Of a DNA stretch of 64,000 bases, positions 1-9,309 are shown piece by piece. Origin of the DNA: Actinocorallia herbida (lineage in GTDB: Bacteria > Actinomycetota > Actinomycetes > Streptosporangiales > Streptosporangiaceae); contig NZ_RJKE01000001.1 of assembly GCF_003751225.1 (NCBI RefSeq), positions 6,510,001 through 6,574,000 of the forward strand. Direction: 5' to 3'. The notes under the pieces are model-generated. The model made no database searches. It worked only from the letters and a program-made list of their open reading frames with translations, and was not told where the DNA came from. Numbering within the stretch: the stretch's first letter is position 1; every line of letters starts with the position of its first letter. A program made the position numbers and the translations under genes.

Positions 1-2164
1 CGGTGATGACGGCCTTGAGGGTGATGCTCTGGCCCACCGACAGGCGGAACTCGCCGCACCGGCGCCGGCCGGTGATGGGGTCGGTCTCGCCGATCTCGTC
101 GGTCTCGTGGCGGCACACGGCGGGGGCTCCCTCGATCTCCACCCGCCACTGGGTCGGCGCCCGGAGGGTGACGACGCCCGTCGCGCTGCCCGGCCCCACG
201 GGGTTGCGGGCGGTGAGCACCTCGCACTCGCGGCGGGCGACGGCGTCGCGCGGGCCCGTGGTGGTCGCGCACACGACGTGGTCCCGCTCGGCGGTGACGG
301 TGCATTCGGTGGACACCGGGCCTTCGTCGCAGCCCCAGTACCGCAGGACGACGCCCTGGGTGGCGCGCGGCTCGACCATCACGGCGGTGGCCTCGCCCTT
401 GTCCGCGTTGACGACCGTGCTGCAGTTCGTACCGGTTCCGGAGGGCGTGCAGGTGGAGTCGCCCGGGAGGTCCACCGTCACCACGTCGCTGCGGACCATG
501 AGGCGGACCGCGACGGTGTCGCCGGACACGGCGCGCACCCCGGCGTAGCCGCCCGCGATCGCGGCGACCGCCAGGCCCCCGGCGAGCGCGATCTTGACGC
601 GGCCCGGGGAAGAGGGCAGCGCGTGGCGGGCTCTGCCGTTGCCGCGCTGCGCCTTGGCCTCGTCCTCGCGGGGTGCGGGGGGCCGCGGGCGCGCCGCGGC
701 CTCGGCCCGGCCGCCGACGGACCGGACGGGCGCGGCCGGCGCGGGCGCGAAGTGCAGCTCGGCGACGGACGCGCCGTGCCGGACCGCCTCGCGGGCCTCC
801 TCGGTGAGGCCCGCGCCGACCGGGTCGCCCAGCTCCCGCCACAGCACCGCGGCCGCGGCGAGCGCCGAGGCGGACGCGGCCCTGCGCCCGCTCAGCAGCA
901 GCCGCACCCCGTCCTCGTGCAGCAGGTGCGCGAGGGTGCGGCGGTCGCCTGCGCGTTCGGCGGCGGCCTTGCCCTGCTCAAGGATGCGGCCCCAGGAGCC
1001 GAGCCGCAGAGAGCGGGCGGCGCCTTCGGAGGCGGCGCGCGCCAACAGGCCGCCGGACTCCGGATCGCCGGTGCGGGACGCCGCGGCGACCACCGCCGCG
1101 ATGAGCTCGCCGTGCGCCGCGACGTCCTCGGGCGTCCGTCCTGGCGATCCCGTCCAGGCCCGCAGGACGCGCGCGGTGGCCCGTACGTCGGACGCGCCGG
1201 GGTTGGGCGCGACGACGGGGCCGGGCGCGACCCGGTAGCCGTCGCCGGTCTCCACGGCGAGGCCGCAGCGGGTGAGCCGGTCCGCGCCCGCCGCGCCGAG
1301 CGGCACGAGGTCGTCCAGCACGTCGGGACGCACGGTGCCGCAGCCGGGCAGGGCCAGCAGGGTCAGGACCCGCAGGGCCGACTCGTCGAGGGCCTCGATG
1401 AGGGAAGGCACGAGGTCGCCTACGCGGCCGGGCGACGGGAGGTCGCCGGTGGCGCCGCTCGCGGCGACCCGCAGCAGCGCGAGGGGCTCTCCGCCGGCGG
1501 CGCGCCACAGCTCCAGGGCCCGCGCGCCTTCGGCGTCGACCGGGTCGCGGCCTAGCGCGCTGCGCAGCAGCGCCAGCCCCGGAACCTTGTCCAGGCCCTG
1601 GAGCTTCAGGACGGCGTCCTCGTCGAGGCCGGAACGCGCGGTGCCGGAGAAGACGACGGAGCCGGCGGGGACCGCGTCGAGCAGCCTGTCCACGGCGGCG
1701 GCCGCGAGATCGTCGATGATCAGGCGAACCGGGACCGGGGCGAGCAGCCGCCGCGCCTCGGCCTCGGCCGGGCGGTGTCCGGGCGCGTCGAAGCACGCCT
1801 CGAACACGTCCTGGACCAGGTCGCCGGTGTCGCGCCCGGTGGCGTCGAGGTAGACGAGTCCGGTGCCACCGTGCAGGTGCGCGGCCTTGCGCAGGAGGGT
1901 GCTCTTGCCGACGCCCGCGCCGCCGCGCACGTGCAGGGTCCGGCCCGCTTCCAGGGCCCGGACGACGGACGCGGTCTCGGCGTCCCGTCCGTAGAGCACC
2001 AGGGGTGCTTTCGGCAGGGACCCGAGGATCGGGCGGGTGCGCGTCGGGGGGCGCTCGCCTTCGGGCAGGGCCGCGACCTTCGACCCCTCGGCCGACACCG
2101 TCACCATGTGCTCACCGAAGACCATCGGCACGCCGACGCCTCGCACGTTCTTCAGGACGCCCAT
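1..2164 (-). CDS. Membrane-anchored STAND/NB-ARC-like NTPase (3' end outside window)
   Basis: The reading frame stays open from an ATG at 2164 to the window edge, giving at least 721 residues; the C-terminus is missing. The start follows a GGAGG box. Residues about 82-91 form a Walker A (GGAGVGKST) and about 143-150 a Walker B-like LIIDD, then helical repeats rich in Ala, Leu and Arg. A single membrane helix lies near 521-543, with a basic N-terminal flank. The stretch after it has several cysteines and looks like an exported beta-rich domain. The arrangement suggests a cytoplasmic signalling ATPase joined to an extracytoplasmic sensor; that role is inferred. It follows two other minus-strand genes of unclear function, about 680 bases downstream of the nearer one. 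Confidence 0.8.
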   Translation of the reverse strand, partial: MGVLKNVRGVGVPMVFGEHMVTVSAEGSKVAALPEGERPPTRTRPILGSLPKAPLVLYGRDAETASVVRALEAGRTLHVRGGAGVGKSTLLRKAAHLHGGTGLVYLDATGRDTGDLVQDVFEACFDAPGHRPAEAEARRLLAPVPVRLIIDDLAAAAVDRLLDAVPAGSVVFSGTARSGLDEDAVLKLQGLDKVPGLALLRSALGRDPVDAEGARALELWRAAGGEPLALLRVAASGATGDLPSPGRVGDLVPSLIEALDESALRVLTLLALPGCGTVRPDVLDDLVPLGAAGADRLTRCGLAVETGDGYRVAPGPVVAPNPGASDVRATARVLRAWTGSPGRTPEDVAAHGELIAAVVAAASRTGDPESGGLLARAASEGAARSLRLGSWGRILEQGKAAAERAGDRRTLAHLLHEDGVRLLLSGRRAASASALAAAAVLWRELGDPVGAGLTEEAREAVRHGASVAELHFAPAPAAPVRSVGGRAEAAARPRPPAPREDEAKAQRGNGRARHALPSSPGRVKIALAGGLAVAAIAGGYAGVRAVSGDTVAVRLMVRSDVVTVDLPGDSTCTPSGTGTNCSTVVNADKGEATAVMVEPRATQGVVLRYWGCDEGPVSTECTVTAERDHVVCATTTGPRDAVARRECEVLTARNPVGPGSATGVVTLRAPTQWRVEIEGAPAVCRHETDEIGETDPITGRRRCGEFRLSVGQSITLKAVIT

Positions 2165-2842
2165 CAGACCTCCGGAGGGTAGGAGAAACGAGAGAGAAAC
2201 CGCGCGGGATATCCGTCCCTCATCCGTCCATAAAGGGCCGACCATCTGAAAGCGCGCGCGTCCACCTCGGACGTGCCCAGAGAATAAGCCTGCCCTCAGC
2301 TCCAGATCCCCCCTTTTCATCTTTTGATCTGTCGGCCGCAATTCCCGCTACCGACACACTCCGCAGATTCTCCCAAAGCGCAGAAATCGACAATTCTCCC
2401 CGGTCCGCACGTCGAAGAGCCGGGCGGAACCCTACGGGCCCCGGTCGGCACGGCACAGGCGGATGACCCTTCCGGGGGGCCACACCCCGACACATCAGAC
2501 GCGCCACGGCCGACAGTGAACAATCAATCCGAAGAATCGACCTTATCCCCCTTTTCTCCTGAATGACCGACCGAGGGAGGGCATTGACTGGTCGGATGAT
2601 TCCGACTAAAGGGATGAAAGCCAATTAAGGAATATTCACGGAATTAGCCACTCCGGCACCAACCCCGTGGCGCCGGGTACCGCCGTCCCCGTCCGTGCCG
2701 AGGCGAACGGGGCCGCCCGCGCCCCGGCGGCGTCGGCGTGGATCGGGTCGGCCGGATCCTTCGGCCGCGCCGACGGTGCCGGAATAGCACCGCGCCGCCC
2801 GGGCCTCGGGGGCCTCGGGCGGCGCGGCGGACGTCCTGGGGT
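2165..2842. other. Intergenic region, AT-richer in the middle
   Basis: This gap separates two minus-strand genes. Roughly 2300-2650 is clearly less GC-rich than its surroundings, and its short frames lack the G/C third positions seen in real genes here. It most likely holds the promoter and leader of the NTPase gene that starts at 2164. The 2640-2842 part is GC-rich and repetitive (GGGCCTCGG occurs twice near 2800-2818). I see no RNA gene. Confidence 0.55.
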
Positions 2843-5800
2843 CTAGCGGGGCAGGTCGGCGGCGATCCCCGCCACGTCCTGGGCGCCGAGGACGAAACCG
2901 TGGTCGCCGATGACGGCGAGGGTGTCGTCGGCGGTGCCCAGATGGCGGGTGCAGGCCCGGTCGAGGAAGGTCTCGACCAGCCGGGCGTTGACGAGCCTGC
3001 CGCGTCCGGCGACCGGGCCGAACTCGGCCCGGACGACCTGCCAGGCATGGTCGTCGATGGTGACGAACCGTTCGGCGGCCAGCAGGGCGAGCAGGTTCAG
3101 CCGGGCCTCGCCGCCCTCCAGGTCGGGCAGGCGCACGGTGCGGAAGTCGGTGACGATCTCGGGGTGCGCCGCGGCGAACTCCTCGAACCGTTCGGGCCGG
3201 ACGCTCGCGACGAGGGTGGTCGTGGTGACGCCCTCGGCACGGACCCGGTAGAGGGCGCGGGCGTAGGCGTCGCCCTGCCCGTCGTCGAGGATCAGCTCGT
3301 CGAGCCCTTCCAGCAGGAGGGTCTCGCCCGAATGCGCGTCGAGGAGCGCGGGCAGGCCGTCCGGGCCGTTCTCGCGCACCTGCTCCAGATGCAGGGTCCG
3401 CAGCCGCTCGCCGCTGAACCCGACCTCGGCGAGTGCCCGCGTGATCATCCGGGCGAGACGGCGCTGCCCGGTGGAAGGCGCCCCGACGAGCAGGACGGCC
3501 GGGGCCGAAGCGCTGGACACCTCCTGCCCGCGCAGCTGCTGCGCCCACTTGCCGCGGCGGCGGACCTCGGTCAGCATCCGCTCGACGTCGTCGGCGCCGC
3601 ACAGGAACCGGATGCCGTACGCCTGGACGGTGGTGCCGCCCGACGGCGCGCCGGGCAGGCCGAACGGCTCCGCGGGAACGGGGGTCTGAGCGGGGGCCGG
3701 AGGCGGAGGCGGGGACTGCGCCGCGAACGTCGGCAGATAGGGCGCGGTGCCGTCCGCGACCTGGGCGGGACCGGTGAAGTCGGGCGCGTACGGCGATGTC
3801 TCGGCCGGAGCCGGCGCCGCGTGAGCGAGCGGCTGGCCATAGGCGTCGTACGCCGGAGGCGACTCGCCCTCGGGAACGGGCCGGTAGGGGTCGGGCGCGT
3901 ACGGCGCCTCGACGGGCCCCGCCTGGCCGGGCACGTTCCCTACCGGCTGGCCGTAGGCGTCATAGGCGGGCGGCGCGGACGCGCCGGAGACGGGCCTGGC
4001 CTGCGGATCGAAGGGCGGCACCGCAGAGCCCTCCGAGGAACCGTGCCCGTGCACCGGAGACGCGGAGGGGTCGTAACGCGGAATCCCGGAACCCCCCGGA
4101 GAACCCTGCCCCTGCACAGGTGAAGCGGACGGATCGTAAGGCGGAACCGCAGGACCCTGGCCGTGGACCGGAGACGCGGACGGGTCGTAGGCCGGGGCCC
4201 CGGAACCCCCCGGAGAACCCTGCCCATGGACCGGGGAAGCGGAGGGGTCGTAAGGCGGAACGCCGGAGCCCTGCCCCTGCACGGGCGACGCCGACGGGTC
4301 ATAACGCGGAACCGCAGAACCCTGGCCGTGGACCGGAGACGCGGACGGGTCGTAAGGCGGTATCCCGGAGCCGCCCGAAGGGCCCTGCCCGTAGGCGGGC
4401 GACGCGGAAGGGTCGTAGCGCGGGACCGCCGGGCTCTCCGCAGAAGCCGACCCGTGGGCGGGTGACGTTGAGGGGGCGTAGGGCGGGGCGGCGGAGCCGT
4501 TCGGGCCCGGCGGCGGAGACGACGGGCTGGAGGAGGGCTGGCCGTAGGCGTCGTAAGCCGGGGGCGCGTCGTTGCCCGCGGGCCGGGCGTTCGGGTCGAA
4601 GGGCGGCGGGACCTCGGACGACTCCGCGACATCGCGGCCGAACGGATCGGGCCGCGGACCGTCGGCCGGGGACGGCGCCGCGGGGCTCGCGTTCGGACGG
4701 GTCGCGAAGGGGTCGTCGTCGAAGGACGAGGGTTCCGGCGACGGCGGAGGGGCGACGGGAGGCACCGCGGGGGCCGGCACGGCCGCCTGCGGGCCGGGCG
4801 CGGGGGACGCGGGCGGCGCCGACGGGTGGGCGACGCCCCGCTCGTCGGCGAGGTGGCGGCGCGCGGCGTTGATGATCTCCCAGGCGGTGAGCTCGCCCGT
4901 CGCCTTGGGACGGCTGAGCGCGGGCGTGCCGAGCTCGGCGGCGCAGGCCGCGGGGACGATGAACTCCAGGTGCTGCGGCGCGGTCTGGGCGAGGCGGCAG
5001 GCCGTCATCGCGAGGGTGTGGGTGAGCGCGAGCAGCGCCCGGACCTTGCCCGGGTCGGTGCTGCTCAGCCCCGGCGGCAGCCGGACGCCCTGCGGGAACA
5101 GCTCGCGCAGCGGGTGCTGGGCCTGGCCGAGCACCTCCTGGACGGTCCGCGCGGACTCCGGGTCGAGCCACGGCAGGACCGCGGGCACGGCCTGCGGGAT
5201 GGTCTGGAGGTCGGCGGCGAAGACCGCGGCGGCGGCGCGGCGCAGCTCCGCGGGCGGCCGCGCGGTGCCCTCGGTGAGGTCGCCGTACAAGAGTGCGAGG
5301 TCGTACAGGGCGAGCCTCAGGTACTCGCCGGGCGAGGCCTCCCGCACGATGGGCGCGGCGAACTCCGCGGGGCAGCGGCGCAGCCATTCCTTGGCGACGG
5401 TCTGCGGCCCGTAGGCCATCGCCTGCTGGTCGGCCTGGACGTACTGGAGCGTGGTCGCGCAGATCGCGGCGAGCGCGGACGCGCCGGGCTGGAAGGCGCG
5501 GTCGGCGGCGAGCGCCCCGGCCAGCTCCCCCATCATCCGCACGACGAAGGCGGCTCCGACGGGGTCGTGCGCGCCGAGCCTGTCGGTGTAGTAGACGGCG
5601 AGGCGGGTGAGGTCGGGCGCGATCATCCAGCGCAGGTGCTCGGCCTGGACCGTCAGGTAGGGCGCGAACATGGCCACGAGGGGGTGCTCGGCGAGCACGA
5701 CGGGGGTGCCCGCGCTGAACAGCACCGCGCCCCACAGCGCGGCGACGGTCGTGGGGGTGCCCGGCTGGAACGCGGGGTCCTGCATGGCGAACTGCTGGGG

Positions 5801-6232
5801 GTCGACCGCGATCGCGGTGACGAGGGTCTGCTGCACGCGCGCGACGAGTTCGGCGGACGGACCGTCGGCGAGCAGGCCCGCTCCCGCCATGAGGCCCGCG
5901 CCGATGTCCGGACCTGTCGGGATGAGCTGGGGCGGAACCGGCGGATTGCCCACTCCGGGCGGCGCGGGCGCGAGCACCCGGCGGGCCGCGGCGTCGGCGG
6001 GCGGCGGGCTGGGGTGCCAGTGGCCGTCTAGACCGCAGCGGTACCAGCGGCCCCAGGCGCCGTAAAGCCACCATTCGCCCGGCCCGGCGAGCAACCGTGA
6101 GATGACCTGCTCCGCGCGCTGCTGCGGCGCGGCGGTCTGCCACCACGCCGAGGAGGTCATCGCGCGGACGTCGGCCTCGGCCTTGGCGAAGGGGTCGTCT
6201 GCGGGGACGCCGCCGGAGGTCTGCCAGTTCAC
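2843..6232 (-). CDS. Repeat-rich protein with C-terminal degenerate AAA-type domain
   Basis: This 1129-residue protein has three parts. Residues about 50-75 form a Trp-rich patch (GEWWLYGAWGRWYRC), followed by an alpha-helical region to about 460. Residues about 470-860 are Pro/Ser/Gly-rich and low complexity, with seven copies of a YDPSASP unit and three of PPAYDAYGQP. The last 260 residues resemble an AAA ATPase of the CbbX/EccA type, with hydrophobic strand 1 and a Walker B-like LLLEGLDELILD near 967-980. The P-loop position near 915 reads GAPSTGQRR, so the catalytic lysine is absent. ATP hydrolysis is therefore doubtful, and the domain may be a structural or binding module. The function is not recognised. 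Its neighbours suggest a signalling or assembly role. Confidence 0.8.
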   Translation of the reverse strand: MNWQTSGGVPADDPFAKAEADVRAMTSSAWWQTAAPQQRAEQVISRLLAGPGEWWLYGAWGRWYRCGLDGHWHPSPPPADAAARRVLAPAPPGVGNPPVPPQLIPTGPDIGAGLMAGAGLLADGPSAELVARVQQTLVTAIAVDPQQFAMQDPAFQPGTPTTVAALWGAVLFSAGTPVVLAEHPLVAMFAPYLTVQAEHLRWMIAPDLTRLAVYYTDRLGAHDPVGAAFVVRMMGELAGALAADRAFQPGASALAAICATTLQYVQADQQAMAYGPQTVAKEWLRRCPAEFAAPIVREASPGEYLRLALYDLALLYGDLTEGTARPPAELRRAAAAVFAADLQTIPQAVPAVLPWLDPESARTVQEVLGQAQHPLRELFPQGVRLPPGLSSTDPGKVRALLALTHTLAMTACRLAQTAPQHLEFIVPAACAAELGTPALSRPKATGELTAWEIINAARRHLADERGVAHPSAPPASPAPGPQAAVPAPAVPPVAPPPSPEPSSFDDDPFATRPNASPAAPSPADGPRPDPFGRDVAESSEVPPPFDPNARPAGNDAPPAYDAYGQPSSSPSSPPPGPNGSAAPPYAPSTSPAHGSASAESPAVPRYDPSASPAYGQGPSGGSGIPPYDPSASPVHGQGSAVPRYDPSASPVQGQGSGVPPYDPSASPVHGQGSPGGSGAPAYDPSASPVHGQGPAVPPYDPSASPVQGQGSPGGSGIPRYDPSASPVHGHGSSEGSAVPPFDPQARPVSGASAPPAYDAYGQPVGNVPGQAGPVEAPYAPDPYRPVPEGESPPAYDAYGQPLAHAAPAPAETSPYAPDFTGPAQVADGTAPYLPTFAAQSPPPPPAPAQTPVPAEPFGLPGAPSGGTTVQAYGIRFLCGADDVERMLTEVRRRGKWAQQLRGQEVSSASAPAVLLVGAPSTGQRRLARMITRALAEVGFSGERLRTLHLEQVRENGPDGLPALLDAHSGETLLLEGLDELILDDGQGDAYARALYRVRAEGVTTTTLVASVRPERFEEFAAAHPEIVTDFRTVRLPDLEGGEARLNLLALLAAERFVTIDDHAWQVVRAEFGPVAGRGRLVNARLVETFLDRACTRHLGTADDTLAVIGDHGFVLGAQDVAGIAADLPR
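4010..4490 (-). repeat. In-frame minisatellite encoding YDPSASP repeats
   Basis: Seven units of roughly 40-65 bases recur within the gene at 2843-6232 and encode residues about 584-740. The conserved core is YDPSASP followed by VHGQG, VQGQG or AYGQG, with short Gly/Ser spacers in some units. All units keep the reading frame. The DNA copies are similar enough to suggest expansion by slippage or recombination. These are not CRISPR repeats because there are no unique spacers. Confidence 0.85.
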
Positions 6233-6416
6233 ACTTTCGGATCCTAGTCGGGTTCGGTGACGCTTCGCCGAGCCCGGGGACGGGCCGAGGGCGCCGTCCG
6301 GACGCGCGCCCGGGGCATGAGCCCTCGGACGCCGTCGGATCGAAGATGTCGTCCGGCCGCGCGGATCGAGCGACCGGGGAGCGTGCCGGTCGCGGGGCGG
6401 CCGGCACGCGGGTGCG

Positions 6417-7028
6417 TCAGGACGCGAGGCCGCTCAGGACGCGGGTGAACCACACGGTCTTGCCGTGCGACTCGGTACGGCAGCCCGAGTCCGCGGCGAG
6501 CGCGGCGACGAGGAGGAGGCCGCGGCCGTCCTCCGCGTCGAACTCGCGCTCGGTCCTCGGTTCGGGCGGCGGTTCGAAGGACTCGTCGGTGATCTCGCCG
6601 CGGAGGAGGTGTCCCTCCAGCAGCAGGCATAGGTGGATCGGCCCCTTGCCATGGACGACGGCGTTGGCCACCAGTTCGTCGACCATGAGCACTACCTCAT
6701 CGATGTCCGACTGGTCGGCTATCCTCCAGGCCGCCAGTTCCCCCCGGGTGAGTTCCCTCGCCCTGCCCGGTGCGCGCAGGTCAGGGGACAGATCCCATGC
6801 CGCGGCGCGGGCGCCGGACCTGCCGACCAGCCCCAGTCGCGGTGCGTCCACTGCCCGTCTCCTCCCGTACGACGTGCGTTGCGATGGTGGCCGAGGCCCC
6901 CCGGCCCTCACCTTCGGATGTTCCCCCTCCGGCGGCGGAAAATTGCCGTCCGGCGACGGTATGGCCGAAACGGCACTGTTTTGTGCCGAGTCCGCATCCG
7001 GTCCGGCCGGGAGTTGACGTTCCGGCAA
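6417..7028 (-). CDS. HATPase_c domain regulator (RsbW/anti-sigma-kinase-like)
   Basis: This 203-residue protein has a C-terminal histidine-kinase-type ATPase fold. The N box is DELVANAVVHG (117-127) and the G box EDGRGLLLV is at about 166-174; no phospho-acceptor His domain is present. This is the architecture of the many small actinobacterial RsbW/SpoIIAB-like regulators that bind or phosphorylate anti-sigma antagonists. Residues 1-75 look disordered and basic. The TTG start at 7028 follows GAGGAGGGG. Its partner is not evident nearby, so target and pathway are open. It lies upstream of the repeat-rich AAA-like gene on the same strand. Confidence 0.82.
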   Translation of the reverse strand: MPERQLPAGPDADSAQNSAVSAIPSPDGNFPPPEGEHPKVRAGGPRPPSQRTSYGRRRAVDAPRLGLVGRSGARAAAWDLSPDLRAPGRARELTRGELAAWRIADQSDIDEVVLMVDELVANAVVHGKGPIHLCLLLEGHLLRGEITDESFEPPPEPRTEREFDAEDGRGLLLVAALAADSGCRTESHGKTVWFTRVLSGLAS

Positions 7029-7378
7029 GGGCCCCTCCTCGCTGGATATCAGGTCGCTCTACACATTTGCGACGCTCCAGACACCCGCGCGGAGTACGTG
7101 ACGCGTATCACACCTTGTGGAAACACGCCCGAAGCGGGACGCGGGGGACGCCGTGCGCGAGACACCCCGCGGGAGCCGTTAAGCTGGCTGTGCCGGTGTG
7201 GCCAGTGTCCCCGGGCCGCATCTAAAGCCTTCACGGAATACCGTTCGGCTGGAGCCGTGTTGTGCCATCCGCCGAGAGGCGACCACCACACCGGCCTCGC
7301 GCAACACCGAGGGCCCCGGCGCATCGCGCCGGGGCCCTCGCCGCGTCCGCCCTCCTCGTCGCGCGGACGCGGGGCGGT
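7029..7378. other. Unassigned intergenic region
   Basis: About 350 bases separate two minus-strand genes. The side near 7029 must carry the promoter of the HATPase gene. The side near 7378 carries a strong hairpin (7309-7339). I find no convincing protein or tRNA. A short plus-strand transcript ending at the hairpin is possible but unsupported. Confidence 0.4.
7309..7339. terminator. Perfect 14-bp stem hairpin
   Basis: GAGGGCCCCGGCGC and its exact complement flank a 3-base loop. No U tract follows on either strand, which is common for actinobacterial terminators. It lies just past the stop of the DUF3040 gene. Confidence 0.7.
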
Positions 7379-7582
7379 TCAGGAGAAGAACACCGCTATC
7401 GCGGTGCCCACCGCGGAGACCAGCCCGAGCACCGTGATCACCACGGCCGTCACGATGCGCCTGGTACGGGTCCGGCGCGCCCGGCCGAAATGCTCCAACC
7501 GCTGAGCCAGGGCGGGGTCTTCCCGGCTGAGCCGGGAGGCGATCTCGGTCAGGATCCGCTCTTCGTCCATTGAGAGAGCCAT
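7379..7582 (-). CDS. DUF3040 small membrane protein
   Basis: This 67-residue protein begins MALSMDEERILTEI and ends with one membrane helix (about 44-65). The short acidic N-terminal segment, an RLSREDPALAQRLEHF stretch, a basic RTRTRR patch and the terminal helix are typical of DUF3040 proteins. These are widespread in actinobacteria and have no established function. The ATG at 7582 follows GGAGG seven bases upstream, so this start is preferred over longer readings. The gene is single and followed by a hairpin terminator. Confidence 0.85.
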   Translation of the reverse strand: MALSMDEERILTEIASRLSREDPALAQRLEHFGRARRTRTRRIVTAVVITVLGLVSAVGTAIAVFFS

Positions 7583-7656
7583 GGCGCACCTCCGGGGGTC
7601 ATTAGGGTCTTCCTCCCCCGTCCCGGCGGGTTCTATTCGTCCCGGAGTGATCCCGG

Positions 7657-9237
7657 TCACTGCCCCCGGACGGCCCCCGCGCCGGGTGCGCTCTCGTGCT
7701 GGTTGCGGTCCAGGGCCGTCACCCGGTAGGTGTACGCCTTGCCCTGCTCGGCGCCGGTGTCGCGGAACTCGGTGCCGCGGGTCGTGCCGACCAGGTCCTG
7801 CGGGCGCACCGGCGCGCACTCCTCGCCGCGGCCCTCGGTGCGGTAGACGGCGTAGGACGTGCCGTCGCCCTGCCACGTCACCTTCACGCGGCCGTCTTCC
7901 GTCGTAGCCCGCACGTCCGTAGGGGCGGCGGGAGCCTCTCCGGTCTGCCACGGCGGGATGAGGGCGGGCCGCCGGTAGTGGTCGCGCAGGATCGCGCTCA
8001 TGAACCCGCCCTTGTCGCGCGCGACGTCGGCCGAACTGAAGTACACGTCGCCGCGCACCTCGGGGTACCTGGCGTTGAGCGTGAGGTGGCGGCTTATCTC
8101 GTCGGGCTTGCGCCACACCGCGTCGGCGCCGACGCGGTAGGCGCCCTGGCCGATGAACAGGCGCACGTCGGTGCCGCGCACGATGTTCGACCACCACGGG
8201 ACCAGCACGCGGTAGTCGGCGCGCGGGTCGCCGATCGGCCAGTACAGCTGCGGGATGACGTAGTCGAGCCAGCCCTGGCGGATCCACCTGCGGGCGTCGC
8301 CGTAGATCGAGGCGTAGGAGTCGAGGCCGTTGGTGTCCGAACCCGCCGGGTCGGCCGACTTGTTGCGCCAGATGCCGAACGGGCTGATGCCGAACCGCAC
8401 CCAGGGCTTGGCCGCGGTCACCTCGGTGTAGAGGCGCTTGACGAGCTTGTTGACGTTGTCGCGGCGCCAGGCGGCCTTGGTGGGGTAGTCCGCGCCGAAC
8501 AGCTGGTAGGTCTTGCCGTCGGGGAACTCTCCGTCGGACGGGTAGGGGTAGAAGTAGTCGTCCATGTGGATGCCGTCCACGTCGAACTTGTGGACGACGT
8601 CCATGATGGCCGACACGGCGAGGTCACGGACTTCGGGAAGGCCCGGGTCGTACCAGAGGTACTTGCCGTACTTGTGAGCCCAGCTCGGATGTTCTGCGGC
8701 GGGGCTGTCCGGCGCGAGCTTGGCCCTGTCGTTGTCCTCGCCGACGCGGTAGGGGTTGAACCACGCGTGGAACTCCAGGTTCCTGGCGTGCGCCTCCTCG
8801 ATCATGAACTCCAGCGGATTCCAGCCCGGGTCCTTGCCCGCCTTGCCGGTGAGCCAGACCGACCACGGCTCGATGTCGGAGGGGTAGAACGCGTCGCCGG
8901 CCGGGCGGATCTGCACGAACACCGCGTTCAGCCGGGCCGCCTTGGCCTTGTCGAGCAGGGTGCGGAAGGCCGCCTTCTTGCGTTCGACGGGCAGTTCGGG
9001 GTCGCCGGGCCAGTCGCCGCCGTAGACGGTGGCGATCCACATGCCGCGCAGTTCCTTGGCCGGGTCGTCGCCGGTCGGTTTCAGACCGGTGCACTCGGCG
9101 GGGGCGTCCGCGGCCCTTCCCGGCACCGCGGCCTCGGCCTTCGGCGCGGGCACGGGGTCGATGCCCCCGACCGCCGAGCATCCGGCGACCAGGGCCGCTC
9201 CCGCCACCGCCGTCACTGCTGTGCGCGCTCCACCCAT
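7657..9237 (-). CDS. GHL10 (DUF187) family glycoside-hydrolase-like lipoprotein
   Basis: This 526-residue protein starts with a signal peptide ending in a lipobox (LVAGC, Cys20), so it should be exported and lipid-anchored. Residues about 60-390 match the GHL10/DUF187 glycosidase-like family: ELRGMWIATVYGGDWP, RLNAVFVQIRPAGDAFYPS, EFHAWFNPYRV, DGIHMDDYFYPYP and DYVIPQLYWPIG. A fibronectin-III-like domain occupies about 435-520. GHL10 proteins are presumed to act on cell-wall or extracellular glycans; the substrate is unknown. The ATG at 9237 is chosen because the signal peptide starts there, although the ribosome-binding site is weak. Confidence 0.88.
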   Translation of the reverse strand: MGGARTAVTAVAGAALVAGCSAVGGIDPVPAPKAEAAVPGRAADAPAECTGLKPTGDDPAKELRGMWIATVYGGDWPGDPELPVERKKAAFRTLLDKAKAARLNAVFVQIRPAGDAFYPSDIEPWSVWLTGKAGKDPGWNPLEFMIEEAHARNLEFHAWFNPYRVGEDNDRAKLAPDSPAAEHPSWAHKYGKYLWYDPGLPEVRDLAVSAIMDVVHKFDVDGIHMDDYFYPYPSDGEFPDGKTYQLFGADYPTKAAWRRDNVNKLVKRLYTEVTAAKPWVRFGISPFGIWRNKSADPAGSDTNGLDSYASIYGDARRWIRQGWLDYVIPQLYWPIGDPRADYRVLVPWWSNIVRGTDVRLFIGQGAYRVGADAVWRKPDEISRHLTLNARYPEVRGDVYFSSADVARDKGGFMSAILRDHYRRPALIPPWQTGEAPAAPTDVRATTEDGRVKVTWQGDGTSYAVYRTEGRGEECAPVRPQDLVGTTRGTEFRDTGAEQGKAYTYRVTALDRNQHESAPGAGAVRGQ

Positions 9238-9309
9238 TTTGGTGAGGCTACCCGCTCCCACCGGCGCGGACCCGCGGATTCTGTCGTACCCCCGTGCTGG
9301 GATCGATCC

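Noticed and set aside
2220-2624. Small minus-strand frames in the AT-richer gap
   Set aside because: Third positions are not G/C-biased and no ribosome-binding site is present. This is probably the promoter region.
2738-4123. Long plus-strand open frame opposite the repeat-rich gene
   Set aside because: It mirrors a minus-strand gene with proper G/C third-position bias. Its own composition is Arg/Gly/Ala-rich without motifs.
4010-4490. CRISPR-like repeated blocks
   Set aside because: Repeats are in-frame, of variable spacing and encode a Pro-rich linker, with no unique spacers or cas genes.
7180-7345. Possible tRNA or known small RNA
   Set aside because: No cloverleaf, T-loop or CCA-type end can be drawn, and it does not match 6C RNA or SRP RNA patterns that I know.
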